64,000 nt of DNA from the NCBI GenBank assembly GCA_017621155.1, contig JAGATP010000041.1:1-64000 (forward strand), given 5' to 3'. Positions 14,077 through 22,668 of this stretch are shown piece after piece. The notes under the pieces are model-generated. The model did no database searches, was not told the DNA's origin, and was given only the letters and a program-made list of their open reading frames with translations. Source of the stretch: Clostridia bacterium (GTDB lineage: Bacteria > Bacillota > Clostridia > Christensenellales > Borkfalkiaceae). A program made the translations under genes and the position numbers. Numbering within the stretch: the stretch's first letter is position 1; each line of letters opens with the position of its first letter.

Positions 14077-15843
14077 ATGACCAACAACAAAAAAGTATTG
14101 CAGTTTGTGCAGGAGAGCGTCGAACTCGCTACTCCCGACAAGGTCGTATGGATTGACGGTTCTCAGGAACAGATCGATGCGCTCCGCGCGGAAGCTGTTT
14201 CTACGGGCGAACTCGTCAAGCTCAATCAGGAGCTTCTTCCCGATTGTTATCTGCACAGAACGGTAGTCAACGACGTTGCCCGCGTCGAAGCCAGAACGGT
14301 CATCTGTCTTCCCAAGGAAGAGGATGCAGGCCCGACCAATATCTGGAAGAGCCCCGAAGAAGGCTATAGAATGTGCAAGGAAATCGCGCGCGGCAAAATG
14401 GCAGGCAGAACGATGTACGTCATTCCTTACTCCATGGGCGTCGTCGGATCTTCCTTCTCCAAGATCGGTATCGAGGTGACGGACTCCATTTACGTCGTCC
14501 TCAACATGATTATCATGACGAGAGTCGGCAATATGTGCCTCGACGCGCTCGGCGAAGACGGCGATTTCATCAAGGGATTCCACGCAAAGTGCGACATCGA
14601 CGAAGAGAACAGATGGATCATGCACTTCCCGCAGGACAACGCAATCTGGTCGGTCAACTCCGGTTACGGCGGAAACGTGCTGCTCGGCAAAAAGTGCTTC
14701 GCGCTCCGCATTGCGTCGTACCTCGGCAGAGAAGAGGGCTGGATGGCAGAGCACATGCTCATCCTCGGCGTCAAAGCGCCCGACGGCAGCAAGAAGTACG
14801 TTGCTGCAGCTTTCCCTTCCGCTTGCGGCAAGACCAACCTCGCCATGCTCATTCCGCCTAAGTCCTTCCTCGACGCAGGATACGAAGTAGAGTGCGTCGG
14901 CGACGACATCGCCTGGATCAGAGTGGGAGAGGACGGCAGACTTTGGGCTGTCAACCCCGAAAACGGATTCTTCGGCGTCGCTCCCGGAACGAACAAGAAA
15001 TCCAATCCCAACGCCCTTGCGGCAACGCAGAAGGGCACCATCTTCACCGACGTGGTGCAGAATCTCGACAACAACACCGTTTGGTGGGAAGGGCTCGATA
15101 AGAATCCTCCTGAGCACGCGCTCGATTGGAAGGGCAATCCCTGGAACGGCAAGACGTCCGACGTCAAGGGCGCTCATCCCAATTCCCGTTTCACCGCTCC
15201 CGCGAAGAACTGCCCTTGCGTTTCTCCCGAATTCGATTCCAAGACGGGCGTTCCCCTGTCCGCTATCATCTTCGGCGGAAGAAGAGCTTCCACGACTCCC
15301 CTTGTCTATCAGTCCAGAGATTGGAATCACGGCGTGTTCGTAGGCTCCATCATGTCCTCCGAGACGACGGCTGCCGCGACGGGTGCGGTCGGCGTGCTCC
15401 GTCACGATCCCATGGCAATGAAGCCCTTCATCGGTTATCACGTGGGCGACTATTTCCAGCACTGGATCGATATGGGCAAAAAGATTTCCAACCCTCCCAA
15501 GATCTTCAACGTCAACTGGTTCCGTCAGAACGAAAAGGGCGAATTCCTGTGGCCCGGATTTGGCGACAACATGAGAGTGCTCAAATGGATTCTCGATCGC
15601 TGCGAAGGCAAAGTTGACGCCAAGGAGACCGCGATCGGCTACGTTCCTTACGCAAAGGACATCGATTTGACCGGACTCGATTATTCTGTCGAGACGCTCG
15701 AATCCATTCTCGAAGTCGATAAAAAGAAGTGGGCTGCGGAAGCGGAGGAAATCACGGGCTACTACAACAACACCATCAAGGACAGAATCCCTCAGGAGCT
15801 TTGGGATTCCCTCGAAACCCTCAAGAAAAATTGCGAAGCTTAA
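14077..15843 (+). CDS. pckG: GTP-dependent phosphoenolpyruvate carboxykinase
   Basis: 588 residues, the family's size. It interconverts oxaloacetate + GTP with PEP + CO2 + GDP in the cytoplasm. The ATG at 14077 is chosen because AAGGAG sits 9 nt before it. Motifs of the GTP class: the P-loop-like FPSACGKTN with the reactive Cys, HFPQDNAIWSVNSGYGGN, the metal-site region CVGDDIAWIR, GVAPGTN, and GGRRASTTPLVYQSRDWNHGVFVGS. It is a single-gene unit with its own promoter and terminator. Most Clostridia carry the unrelated ATP-dependent enzyme, so the GTP form is a lineage marker. Confidence 0.96.
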   Translation: MTNNKKVLQFVQESVELATPDKVVWIDGSQEQIDALRAEAVSTGELVKLNQELLPDCYLHRTVVNDVARVEARTVICLPKEEDAGPTNIWKSPEEGYRMCKEIARGKMAGRTMYVIPYSMGVVGSSFSKIGIEVTDSIYVVLNMIIMTRVGNMCLDALGEDGDFIKGFHAKCDIDEENRWIMHFPQDNAIWSVNSGYGGNVLLGKKCFALRIASYLGREEGWMAEHMLILGVKAPDGSKKYVAAAFPSACGKTNLAMLIPPKSFLDAGYEVECVGDDIAWIRVGEDGRLWAVNPENGFFGVAPGTNKKSNPNALAATQKGTIFTDVVQNLDNNTVWWEGLDKNPPEHALDWKGNPWNGKTSDVKGAHPNSRFTAPAKNCPCVSPEFDSKTGVPLSAIIFGGRRASTTPLVYQSRDWNHGVFVGSIMSSETTAAATGAVGVLRHDPMAMKPFIGYHVGDYFQHWIDMGKKISNPPKIFNVNWFRQNEKGEFLWPGFGDNMRVLKWILDRCEGKVDAKETAIGYVPYAKDIDLTGLDYSVETLESILEVDKKKWAAEAEEITGYYNNTIKDRIPQELWDSLETLKKNCEA

Positions 15844-15855
15844 AGCTTTGGAAAC

Positions 15856-15890
15856 GGGCGCGTTGCTTTTCGCAACGCGCCCCCTTTTTC
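15856..15890 (+). terminator. pckG terminator
   Basis: GGGCGCGTTGC (15856-15866), TTTTC loop, GCAACGCGCCC (15872-15882), then CCTTTTT. Confidence 0.92.
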
Positions 15891-15954
15891 GGGGAAAATC
15901 ATTCGCTTTTTTTCGGAAAAAAATAAAAAAAGGCAAAAAAACGAAAAAAACAGC

Positions 15955-15983
15955 TTGACAGGTATGTCCAAACATGGTAAAAT
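15955..15983 (+). promoter_or_regulatory. Promoter of the rpmG-secE-nusG-rplKA operon
   Basis: TTGACA (15955-15960), 17 bp, TAAAAT (15978-15983), with extended TGG. Confidence 0.8.
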
Positions 15984-16034
15984 GACAATACACCTAGAAA
16001 AGGGGTGTAATTTTTTTGTTATGGAGTTTTCGAT

Positions 16035-16199
16035 ATGGCTACAAAAACATCGAGAATGAAGATTACCTTTGAGTGCACCGAGTGCAAGCAGAGAAATTAC
16101 GACAGCTACAAGAACAAGAAAAACGATCCCGATCGTCTCGTTCTCAAGAAGTACTGCCCGTTCTGCAAAAAGACCACCGAGCACAAAGAGAGCAAGTAA
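16035..16199 (+). CDS. rpmG: 50S ribosomal protein L33, zinc-binding type
   Basis: 54 residues beginning [20 protein letters not shown]. Four cysteines in two CxxC pairs (ECTEC near 14-17, YCPFC near 41-44) mark the zinc-containing form. GGAG precedes the ATG by 8 nt. First gene of the classic rpmG-secE-nusG-rplK-rplA order. Confidence 0.95.
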   Translation: MATKTSRMKITFECTECKQRNYDSYKNKKNDPDRLVLKKYCPFCKKTTEHKESK

Positions 16200-16235
16200 T
16201 TTCTGATTTGTCCGCATAGGCGGCAGGGAGTAAAC

Positions 16236-16535
16236 ATGAAAAAAACGGAACAGGAAGCGAAGCAGCCGGTTGCGACGAAGGCGGAAAAACCCGCCCCGGA
16301 GAAGAAAAAGGAGAAAAAGGCGAAAAACGCAAAGCCCAACATTTTCGTCCGTTTCGGGAGAAAGTGTAAGGAAGTGTTCTCCGAGCTGAAAAAGGTGACT
16401 TGGCCCACACCGGATAAAATTTTCAAATCCACGGGCATCGTCATCGGGGTCGTTCTCATCTTTATGGTTATCGTGACGGCAATTGATGCAGGGCTGGGCG
16501 AGCTTCTGGCGCTTCTCACCAATACGGCACAATAA
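16236..16535 (+). CDS. secE: Preprotein translocase subunit SecE
   Basis: 99 residues. A Lys/Glu/Ala-rich cytoplasmic tail (1-40) precedes the conserved amphipathic segment VFSELKKVTWPTPDKIF and a single transmembrane helix (about 65-90). SecE clamps SecY in the inner-membrane translocon. GGCAGGGAG precedes the start. Confidence 0.96.
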   Translation: MKKTEQEAKQPVATKAEKPAPEKKKEKKAKNAKPNIFVRFGRKCKEVFSELKKVTWPTPDKIFKSTGIVIGVVLIFMVIVTAIDAGLGELLALLTNTAQ

Positions 16536-16547
16536 GGGGGAGAGACG

Positions 16548-17108
16548 ATGGTAGAAACCGTAGAAACCGAAGACAGAAAAAGTCAGGCAAAGTGGTATAT
16601 TCTCCATACGTATTCCGGCTATGAAGCCATGGTCAAGAGCAGCCTTGAAAAGCTGATCGAAAACAACAACTTGAAAGACCATATCTTCGATCTGAAAATC
16701 CCTACCGAACAGACGGTGGAGGAGAAGAACGGCAAACGGAAGCTCGTAGAGCATAAACTCCTTCCCTGTTATGTCTTTATCAAAATGATCTACTCGAATC
16801 AGCTCTGGTACCTCATCACGAACACGCGCGGCGTCACGGGGTTCGTTGGCCCTCAGGGAAGACCCATTCCCATGAAGGAAGAGGAAATCAAGAAGATGAA
16901 GCTCGAGGAATTCGTCATCAACGTCGACTTTAAGGTCGGCGAACGGGTCATGGTCACGGAGGGCCTTGCAAAGGATCTCGTCGGTGAAGTCCTTGCCCTT
17001 GACGACGAAAATCAACAGGTCAAGATTCGCACGACCATCGCCAACAGCGTGCAGGACGTCGTCGTCCGCTACAGCGAAGTGGAGAAGGTCGAAGAGCTTG
17101 CCCAATAA
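16548..17108 (+). CDS. nusG: Transcription elongation/antitermination factor NusG
   Basis: 186 residues. The NGN domain (about 15-120) has KWYILHTYSGYEAMVKSSLE, LLPCYVFIKM and GVTGFVGPQGRPIPM. The KOW domain (about 130-165) has FKVGERVMVTEGLAKDLVGEV. It binds RNA polymerase and links transcription to translation. GGGGGAGAG precedes the ATG, 12 nt after secE. Confidence 0.97.
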   Translation: MVETVETEDRKSQAKWYILHTYSGYEAMVKSSLEKLIENNNLKDHIFDLKIPTEQTVEEKNGKRKLVEHKLLPCYVFIKMIYSNQLWYLITNTRGVTGFVGPQGRPIPMKEEEIKKMKLEEFVINVDFKVGERVMVTEGLAKDLVGEVLALDDENQQVKIRTTIANSVQDVVVRYSEVEKVEELAQ

Positions 17109-17142
17109 TTTACCATCAATCCGGACGAAAGTTCGGTTTGGC

Positions 17143-17185
17143 GTGGGAGAGACGTCAAATTTTTAAGGCGTCTTGCCAATACCAC
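17143..17185 (+). promoter_or_regulatory. Candidate ribosomal-protein binding site upstream of rplK
   Basis: GTGGGAG…ACCAC with GTGG (17143-17146) pairing CCAC (17182-17185) and an inner GACG/CGTC helix. The same GTGGGAG…ACCAC frame recurs before rplA at 17640. This suggests autogenous control, by analogy with L1 translational operators. Confidence 0.45.
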
Positions 17186-17205
17186 ATCTATGGAGGAATC
17201 ACAAA

Positions 17206-17631
17206 ATGGCTAAGAAGATTACAGCAGTAGTGAAGTTGCAGCTTCCTGCCGGAAAAGCTACCCCCGCACCCCCCGTCGGTTCGACGCTCGGCCCCTACGG
17301 AATTAACTTGCCCGGCTTCACCAAGGAGTTCAACGCAAAGACGGCAGACAAAGCGGGACTCATCATCCCCGTCGTCGTCACGATTTATCAGGACAGATCG
17401 TTCACGTTTATTCTGAAAACGCCTCCCGCACCCGTTCTCATCAAGAAGGCGGCAGGAATCGAAACCGCTTCCGCTCGTCCCAACAGAGATAAGGTCGCAA
17501 AGCTTACGAAGGCGCAGGTCGAGGAGATTGCAAAGACCAAGCTTCCCGATTTGAACTGCACGTCTCTCGAAAGTGCAATCAGCATGATCAAGGGCACTGC
17601 GCGCAGCATGGGCGTCACCGTAGAAGAATAA
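17206..17631 (+). CDS. rplK: 50S ribosomal protein L11
   Basis: 141 residues from the ATG at 17206 (GGAGG 9 nt upstream), the family length. It begins [20 protein letters not shown] and has [22 protein letters not shown] and the [15 protein letters not shown] linker, all diagnostic. It forms the GTPase-associated centre with 23S rRNA. An upstream in-frame start at 17173 would add a non-conserved extension. Confidence 0.97.
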   Translation: MAKKITAVVKLQLPAGKATPAPPVGSTLGPYGINLPGFTKEFNAKTADKAGLIIPVVVTIYQDRSFTFILKTPPAPVLIKKAAGIETASARPNRDKVAKLTKAQVEEIAKTKLPDLNCTSLESAISMIKGTARSMGVTVEE

Positions 17632-17639
17632 AGGAGAGC

Positions 17640-17668
17640 GTGGGAGGGGATTTCCCCGTTCGTACCAC
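17640..17668 (+). promoter_or_regulatory. Candidate L1-type operator before rplA
   Basis: GTGG (17640-17643) pairs CCAC (17665-17668). An inner GGGG/CCCC helix (17646-17649, 17654-17657) leaves unpaired AG and GTTCGTA segments. It abuts the AGGAGG of rplA, so protein binding would block translation. Confidence 0.5.
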
Positions 17669-17681
17669 CAGGAGGTAATCA

Positions 17682-18371
17682 ATGAAAGTCGGTAAGAAAT
17701 ATGCAGAAAGCGTAAAGCTTTACGATCACTCAAAGCAATACAGCGTCAACGAGGCAGTCAAACTCGTCCTCGAAACCGCAAAGGCAAAGTTTGATGAGAC
17801 CATCGAGCTTCACGTTCGCCTCGGCGTCGATCCCCGTCAGGCAGATCAGCAGGTTCGCGGCGTTCTCGTCCTTCCCAACGGAACGGGCAAAACGAAGAAG
17901 GTTCTCGTCATCGCAAAGGGCGACAAGGCAGACCAGGCGCTCGCCGCAGGCGCAGAGTTCGTCGGCGCAGAGGAAATGGTTCAGAAGATCCAGAGAGAAA
18001 ACTGGTTCGACTTTGACGTCGTCATCACCACGCCCGATATGATGGGCATCGTCGGACGCATCGGTCGTATCCTCGGCCCGAAGGGACTTATGCCCAACCC
18101 CAAGGCAGGCACGGTCACTCCCGACGTCGCAAGAGCGGTCAGAGAGGTGAAAGCAGGTAAAGTCGAGTATCGTCTCGACAAGACCGCGATCATTCACTGC
18201 CCCATCGGCAAGAAGAGCTTCGGCGAAGAGAAGATCACCGAAAACCTCACCGCGCTGATGGACGCAATCATCAAGGCGAAGCCCGCCGCAGCCAAGGGAC
18301 AGTATTTGAAGAGCGTTACTGTCTCCTCGACGATGGGTCCCGGCATCCGCGTCGCTTACGCCAAAATCTAA
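17682..18371 (+). CDS. rplA: 50S ribosomal protein L1
   Basis: 229 residues, normal size. Landmarks are [56 protein letters not shown], the KAGTVTPDV strand, and the C-terminal [10 protein letters not shown]. It binds 23S rRNA at the L1 stalk and is a classic translational repressor of its own operon. AGGAGG precedes the ATG. Confidence 0.97.
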   Translation: MKVGKKYAESVKLYDHSKQYSVNEAVKLVLETAKAKFDETIELHVRLGVDPRQADQQVRGVLVLPNGTGKTKKVLVIAKGDKADQALAAGAEFVGAEEMVQKIQRENWFDFDVVITTPDMMGIVGRIGRILGPKGLMPNPKAGTVTPDVARAVREVKAGKVEYRLDKTAIIHCPIGKKSFGEEKITENLTALMDAIIKAKPAAAKGQYLKSVTVSSTMGPGIRVAYAKI

Positions 18372-18386
18372 ATTTTGGATTTTTTT
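18361..18386 (+). terminator. rplA terminator overlapping its stop codon
   Basis: CCAAAAT (18361-18367), CTAA loop holding the stop, ATTTTGG (18372-18378), then ATTTTTTT. Confidence 0.8.
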
Positions 18387-18437
18387 CCCGGAAATTGTCA
18401 AAAATCGTTTGACAATTTCCGGGGGATTTCCTATAAT
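18387..18437 (+). promoter_or_regulatory. rplJL promoter with the -35 inside a 16-bp perfect palindrome
   Basis: TTGACA (18409-18414), 17 bp, TATAAT (18432-18437) is a perfect consensus promoter. The arms CCCGGAAATTGTCAAA (18387-18402) and TTTGACAATTTCCGGG (18408-18423) form a 16-bp inverted repeat around AATCG, and the right arm contains the -35. Confidence 0.85.
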
Positions 18438-18443
18438 ATTCCC

Positions 18444-18582
18444 TGTAAAAACAAATGCCGCAGAAAGTGTGTGTTCCTTGGAACTTGAAGGTCGCTCCGC
18501 ACACCGAGGTTTAAGCGATGAGAGGTTCTCTGTCCTTATGCCATGCGGTATAAGGCTTTTTTAATGCTAGAAGGAGGTTTCT
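18444..18582 (+). promoter_or_regulatory. Ribosomal protein L10 leader
   Basis: The 5' leader from the predicted start to rplJ contains the L10-leader-like segment CGCAGAAAGTGTGTGTTCC…GAACTTGAAGG…CACACCGAGGTT. It ends in a terminator hairpin at 18534-18562. Known L10 leaders bind the L10(L12)4 complex and shut down rplJL expression. Confidence 0.85.
18534..18562 (+). terminator. Attenuator of the L10 leader
   Basis: CCTTATGCC (18534-18542), loop ATGC, GGTATAAGG (18547-18555), then CTTTTTT, 20 nt before the rplJ start. Confidence 0.8.
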
Positions 18583-19089
18583 ATGTCTGCTAATTTAGAA
18601 GCGAAAAAACAGGTCGTTGAAGAGATCAAGTCCCGCATCGAGGCGAGCAAGTCCGTAGTTTTCGTCAACTACAACAAAGTCACCGTCGCCGAGATCAGCG
18701 CGCTCCGCAACGAATTCAAGAAGGCAGGCTGCGAGTACAAGGTTTACAAGAACACGCTCGTCAGAAAGGCTTTCAACGAACTCGGCTGCACCGATTTCGA
18801 CGCCGACTTGAACGGCACCACGGCAACGATTTTCTCCGAAGACGAAGTATCCGCAGCGAAGGTCCTCGCAGACCAGATCAAAGCGAATAAGGCGCTCGAA
18901 GAAAAGCTCGTCACAAAGAGCGCATACGTCGATAAGGCGTATGTGGACAAGGCAGGAGTCGCAAGACTCGCCGCAATTCCTTCCAGAGAAGTGTTGCTTG
19001 CAAAGATGGTCGGATGCTTGCAGTCCCCCATTTCCAAACTCGTTTACGTTTTGGACGCACTTACCAAGAAGGAAGAGGAAGCAAATTAA
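18583..19089 (+). CDS. rplJ: 50S ribosomal protein L10
   Basis: 168 residues. The N-terminal rRNA-binding domain has KKQVVEEIKSRIEASKSVVF, VNYNKVTVAEISALR and YKVYKNTLVRKAF. The C-terminal helix (…SKLVYVLDALTKKEEEA) anchors L7/L12 dimers. AGGAGG sits 6 nt before the ATG. Confidence 0.96.
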   Translation: MSANLEAKKQVVEEIKSRIEASKSVVFVNYNKVTVAEISALRNEFKKAGCEYKVYKNTLVRKAFNELGCTDFDADLNGTTATIFSEDEVSAAKVLADQIKANKALEEKLVTKSAYVDKAYVDKAGVARLAAIPSREVLLAKMVGCLQSPISKLVYVLDALTKKEEEAN

Positions 19090-19113
19090 AATTAATAAGG
19101 AGATTGGATCATT

Positions 19114-19482
19114 ATGGATATTCAGAAGTTCATTGAAGAAGTCAAAGGTTTGACCGTAGTTGAGCTCAACGAGCTCGTAAAGGCTCTGGAAGAAGAATTC
19201 GGCGTTTCCGCAGCAGCTCCCGTAGCAGTTGCAGGCGCAGCAGCCGCTCCCGCAGCAGCGGAAGTAGAGGAGAAGACGGAGTTCAACCTCGTCCTGAAGG
19301 CAGTCGGCGGCAACAAGATCGGCGTTATCAAGGTCATCAAGGAGATCCTTGGATGCGGACTTGTCGAAGCAAAGGCAGCAACCGTAGACGGCAAGGTCAT
19401 CAAAGAGGCTATGCCCAAGGCAGACGCAGAGGCAGCAGCAGCGAAGCTCAAGGACGCAGGCGCTACCGCTGAGCTCGTTTAA
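19114..19482 (+). CDS. rplL: 50S ribosomal protein L7/L12
   Basis: 122 residues. It has an N-terminal dimerisation domain ([20 protein letters not shown]), an Ala/Pro hinge (about 33-52) and a C-terminal factor-binding domain with [20 protein letters not shown] and the [12 protein letters not shown] helix. It recruits translational GTPases to the ribosome stalk. Confidence 0.97.
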   Translation: MDIQKFIEEVKGLTVVELNELVKALEEEFGVSAAAPVAVAGAAAAPAAAEVEEKTEFNLVLKAVGGNKIGVIKVIKEILGCGLVEAKAATVDGKVIKEAMPKADAEAAAAKLKDAGATAELV

Positions 19483-19512
19483 TTATCATTCATTCATTAA
19501 AAAAGCAAGCGA

Positions 19513-19541
19513 AAGGCATCGGATTTCCGATGTCTTTTTCT
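19513..19541 (+). terminator. rplJL terminator
   Basis: GGCATCGG (19515-19522), ATTT, CCGATGTC (19527-19534), then TTTTT. Confidence 0.88.
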
Positions 19542-19589
19542 TTGGCGCAATTCGGACGCATTTGGCGGAGCGCGAAAAGGAATTCGTTC

Positions 19590-20090
19590 TTATAGGAATC
19601 GGACGAGCAGGCAAGCGACGATCGTGGAGAGAAACGTGACGAAAAGGGAAATGAGAATGGGCTTTCCCGTCTTGAAGTCCAGTCCCGCGAAGTAGACGGA
19701 AGCGACGTAAAAGATCGTTTCGGACGAGCCGTAGCAGGTACAGGCACAGCGCGAAATAAAACTGTCCGCGCCGTAAGCGGAGAGGATTTCAGACAACAGA
19801 GCGGTGCTTCCGCTCCCCGAAAAGGGTTTGAGCAGAAGAAGGGGCAAAATCTCTTCGGGAATGCCGAGCGGGCGCACGACGGGGGAAAGCAAGGAGACGA
19901 GCAGGTCGGTCAGTCCCGAAGCGGTGCAAAGCTCCGTGAGTAAAAACATCGCCGCAAGATAGGGGAAGAGGGAAAGAACGAGGGGCGGCACCGTTTTGAT
20001 GCCCTTGACAAAGCTTTCGTAGGGCTTTTTCTTCTTGGCGATCGCATAGAAAAAGAGCGCCAAAAAGAGGATGGGAATGAGATAGCTCAT
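19590..20090 (-). CDS. spmB: Spore maturation protein B
   Basis: 166 residues, an integral membrane protein with about four helices. It has the nucleoside-recognition (Gate) domain signature KTVPPLVLSLFPYLAAMFLLTE split by position, LLKPFSGSGSTALLSE, and the cysteine-rich SRCACTCYGSSETIFYV. In Bacillus SpmA/SpmB are needed for normal spore-core dehydration. The ATG overlaps the spmA stop as ATGA, so the two are coupled. Confidence 0.9.
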   Translation of the reverse strand: MSYLIPILFLALFFYAIAKKKKPYESFVKGIKTVPPLVLSLFPYLAAMFLLTELCTASGLTDLLVSLLSPVVRPLGIPEEILPLLLLKPFSGSGSTALLSEILSAYGADSFISRCACTCYGSSETIFYVASVYFAGLDFKTGKPILISLFVTFLSTIVACLLVRFL

Positions 20091-20626
20091 CGATAGATCA
20101 CCTTGACGAGAAGGACGCCGAGTACGGTGGAAAAGAGGGTGGAAAGAAGGGTCGGGAGGAAAATATCCGTCGGGGCGAGCGAGCCCGCCGCGCTCCGCAG
20201 GGAAAAGACGGTGGTGGGCAGAATTTGCAGGGACGTCGCATTGACGACGAAGAGCATGGCAAGATCGCGCTTTTGCCCTTGGCGAAAAAGGAGATTCGTC
20301 GCCTTGATGCCGAGCGGCGTGGCGGCGGCAAGCCCCAACAGATTGCACGAAAGGTTGGAGGAGAGGAAGGAGAGGGTCTCCTCGTCCCGCGTGCGAAAGA
20401 GGAGCTTTAAGATCGGGTGGCAGAGCTTCGCAAATTTCCGATCTAAGCCCGTGTCCGTCACCAAGGCAAAAAATGCCATCCAGACGGCGTAAGAGGCGAG
20501 GAGGAAAATGCAGAGAGACCCCGCCTTCTCTCCCCCCGCGAGCAGGGCGGAAAGGTACGATTCGGGGGATTTGACGAGCATCAGAATGGAAGCGAGGATA
20601 AAAAGCACGCAAAAAATAACGTTCAC
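20087..20626 (-). CDS. spmA: Spore maturation protein A
   Basis: 179 residues if started at the GTG at 20626. No ATG is available in frame, and the ribosome site is poor (AGG adjacent), so the start is uncertain by a few codons. It is a membrane protein with the SpmA pattern ALLAGGEKAGSLCIFLLASY, WMAFFALVTDTGLDRKFAKL, FLSSNLSCNLLGLAAATPLG, and NATSLQILPTTV. Divergent from metG, with about 100 nt between. Confidence 0.88.
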   Translation of the reverse strand: MNVIFCVLFILASILMLVKSPESYLSALLAGGEKAGSLCIFLLASYAVWMAFFALVTDTGLDRKFAKLCHPILKLLFRTRDEETLSFLSSNLSCNLLGLAAATPLGIKATNLLFRQGQKRDLAMLFVVNATSLQILPTTVFSLRSAAGSLAPTDIFLPTLLSTLFSTVLGVLLVKVIYR

Positions 20627-20669
20627 CCTAAAAAATATGATTTTTTCTCCCCGAATATGCCGAAGTTCA

Positions 20670-20698
20670 TTTACTTTTTGCCTTTTTTGCGCTATAAT
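20670..20698 (+). promoter_or_regulatory. metG promoter
   Basis: TTTACT (20670-20675), 17 bp, TATAAT (20693-20698). Same -35 variant as at pckG. Confidence 0.75.
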
Positions 20699-20727
20699 AA
20701 AAAGAAAAAAAGGACGGAGACAAGAAG

Positions 20728-22668
20728 ATGGCAGAGAAAGAACCCTATTATCTGACGACGGCAATCGCTTATACTTCGGGTAAGCCCCACATCGGCAACA
20801 CCTATGAAATCGTGCTTGCGGACGCAATCGCACGGTTTAAGCGAATGCAGGGGTATGACGTCTTTTTTCAGACAGGAACGGACGAACACGGTCAAAAAAT
20901 AGAGGAGAAGGCGAAGCAAAGCGGGGTGACGCCCAAGCAGTTCGTCGATGAGAGGGCGGCTGAGGTCAAGCGCATCTGGGATCTCATGAACACGACCTAC
21001 GACAAGTTCATCCGCACGACCGACGCCGATCACGAGGCGCAGGTGCAAAAGATTTTCAAAAAGTTCTACGAACAGGGCGATATTTACAAGGGCGCGTACG
21101 AGGGCATGTACTGCACGCCCTGCGAGTCCTTCTGGACGGAGAGTCAGCTCGTAGACGGCAAGTGCCCCGATTGCGGCAGAGAGGTCAAGCCCGCCAAGGA
21201 AGAGGCTTACTTCTTCAAAATGGGCAAGTACGCCGATCGCCTGATCGAGCACATCAACACCCATCCCGAATTTATTCAGCCCGTTTCCAGAAAGAACGAA
21301 ATGATGAACAACTTCCTCCTTCCGGGACTTCAGGATCTGTGCGTTTCGAGGACTTCCTTCAAGTGGGGAATCCCCGTCGATTTTGACGAGAAGCACGTCG
21401 TATACGTCTGGCTGGACGCTTTGAACAACTACATCACGGGCATCGGCTTTGACGTGGACAACCCCTCCGAGCAGTACAAAAAGCTCTGGCCCGCGGGACT
21501 GCACCTCATCGGCAAGGACATCATTCGCTTCCACACGATTTATTGGCCCATCTTTTTGATGGCGCTCGGTCAACCTCTTCCAAAACAGGTGTTCGGGCAT
21601 CCCTGGCTCTTGCAGGGCGGCGAAAAGATGAGCAAATCCAAGGGCAATGTGATTTATGCGGACGATCTCGTTTCCCTCTTCGGGGTGGACGCCGTGCGCT
21701 ATTTCGTCCTGCACGAAATGCCCTTCGACAACGACGGAACGATCACGTGGGAGCTCGTCGCAGAGCGCAACAACGCAGAGCTCGCCAATGTGCTGGGCAA
21801 CCTCGTCAACCGCACCGTCGCCATGAGCAACAAGTACTTCGGTGGCGTGGTTGAGAACAAGAACGTCTCCGATGAAGTGGACGAGGATTTCAAGGCATTC
21901 GTCGCGGGAGTAAAGGACAAGGTCGTCTCCAAGATGGACGAGCTTCGCGTGGCGGACGCCATTTCCGAAGTGTTTGCCCTCTTTCGGAGGAGCAATAAGT
22001 ACATCGACGAGACCGCGCCTTGGGCGCTTGCCAAGGACGAGGCGCAGAGAGATCGCCTTGCTACCGTCCTTTACAACCTTGCGGAGAGCATTTTAATCGG
22101 CGCGTCCCTCTTAAAGCCCTTCTTGCCCGAAACGGCGGACAAAATCCTCTCCTTCTTCGGCGAAACCGTCAGAGCATTGGACGATCTTTCCACGTTTGGC
22201 TTGTATCGGGGCGGAAAAGTGGTCGAAAAGCCCGAAATTCTCTTTGCACGGGTGGACTATGCAAAGGAGATTGCCCCCAAGGTTGCCGCCATTCAGGAGG
22301 CACAGCGCAAGGCATACGAGGCAGAACAGCCCAAAGAGCCCGACCCGAAAATCACCATCGACGACTTTGCGAAGATTAAAATCAAGGTCGGCGAGGTCAT
22401 CGCCTGCGAAGCGGTCAAAAAGAGCAAGCTCCTGCATGAAACGGTAAAAATCGGGGGCGAGACGCGCAGTATTTTGAGCGGAATCGCCGCCTATTATACC
22501 CCCGAAGAGATGGTGGGCAAAAAGGTGCTCGTCGTCACCAATCTCCCTCCCCGCACCATGAAGGGAATCGTTTCGGAAGGCATGATTCTCTGCGCCGAGG
22601 ACAAGGACGGGCGGGTGGTGCTCGTCTCTCCCGAACAGGACGTCGAGAGCGGAAGCGAGATTTCCTGA
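20728..22668 (+). CDS. metG: Methionyl-tRNA synthetase
   Basis: 646 residues. Class I signatures: PHIGNTYE (HIGH equivalent) near residue 20 and GGEKMSKSKGN (KMSKS) near 300. The zinc knuckle has two CxxC pairs (CTPC, CPDC around 127-148). The anticodon-binding helix bundle spans about 360-500. A C-terminal tRNA-binding OB domain follows (IKIKVGEVIACEAVKKSKLL, GGETRSILSGIA). It charges tRNA-Met. The stop overlaps tatD by one base (TGATG). Confidence 0.97.
   Translation: MAEKEPYYLTTAIAYTSGKPHIGNTYEIVLADAIARFKRMQGYDVFFQTGTDEHGQKIEEKAKQSGVTPKQFVDERAAEVKRIWDLMNTTYDKFIRTTDADHEAQVQKIFKKFYEQGDIYKGAYEGMYCTPCESFWTESQLVDGKCPDCGREVKPAKEEAYFFKMGKYADRLIEHINTHPEFIQPVSRKNEMMNNFLLPGLQDLCVSRTSFKWGIPVDFDEKHVVYVWLDALNNYITGIGFDVDNPSEQYKKLWPAGLHLIGKDIIRFHTIYWPIFLMALGQPLPKQVFGHPWLLQGGEKMSKSKGNVIYADDLVSLFGVDAVRYFVLHEMPFDNDGTITWELVAERNNAELANVLGNLVNRTVAMSNKYFGGVVENKNVSDEVDEDFKAFVAGVKDKVVSKMDELRVADAISEVFALFRRSNKYIDETAPWALAKDEAQRDRLATVLYNLAESILIGASLLKPFLPETADKILSFFGETVRALDDLSTFGLYRGGKVVEKPEILFARVDYAKEIAPKVAAIQEAQRKAYEAEQPKEPDPKITIDDFAKIKIKVGEVIACEAVKKSKLLHETVKIGGETRSILSGIAAYYTPEEMVGKKVLVVTNLPPRTMKGIVSEGMILCAEDKDGRVVLVSPEQDVESGSEIS

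Noticed and set aside
13858-15993. Very long minus-strand frame opposite pckG
   Set aside because: It is the antisense shadow of pckG. Only the part starting at 13857 has a gene-like sequence.
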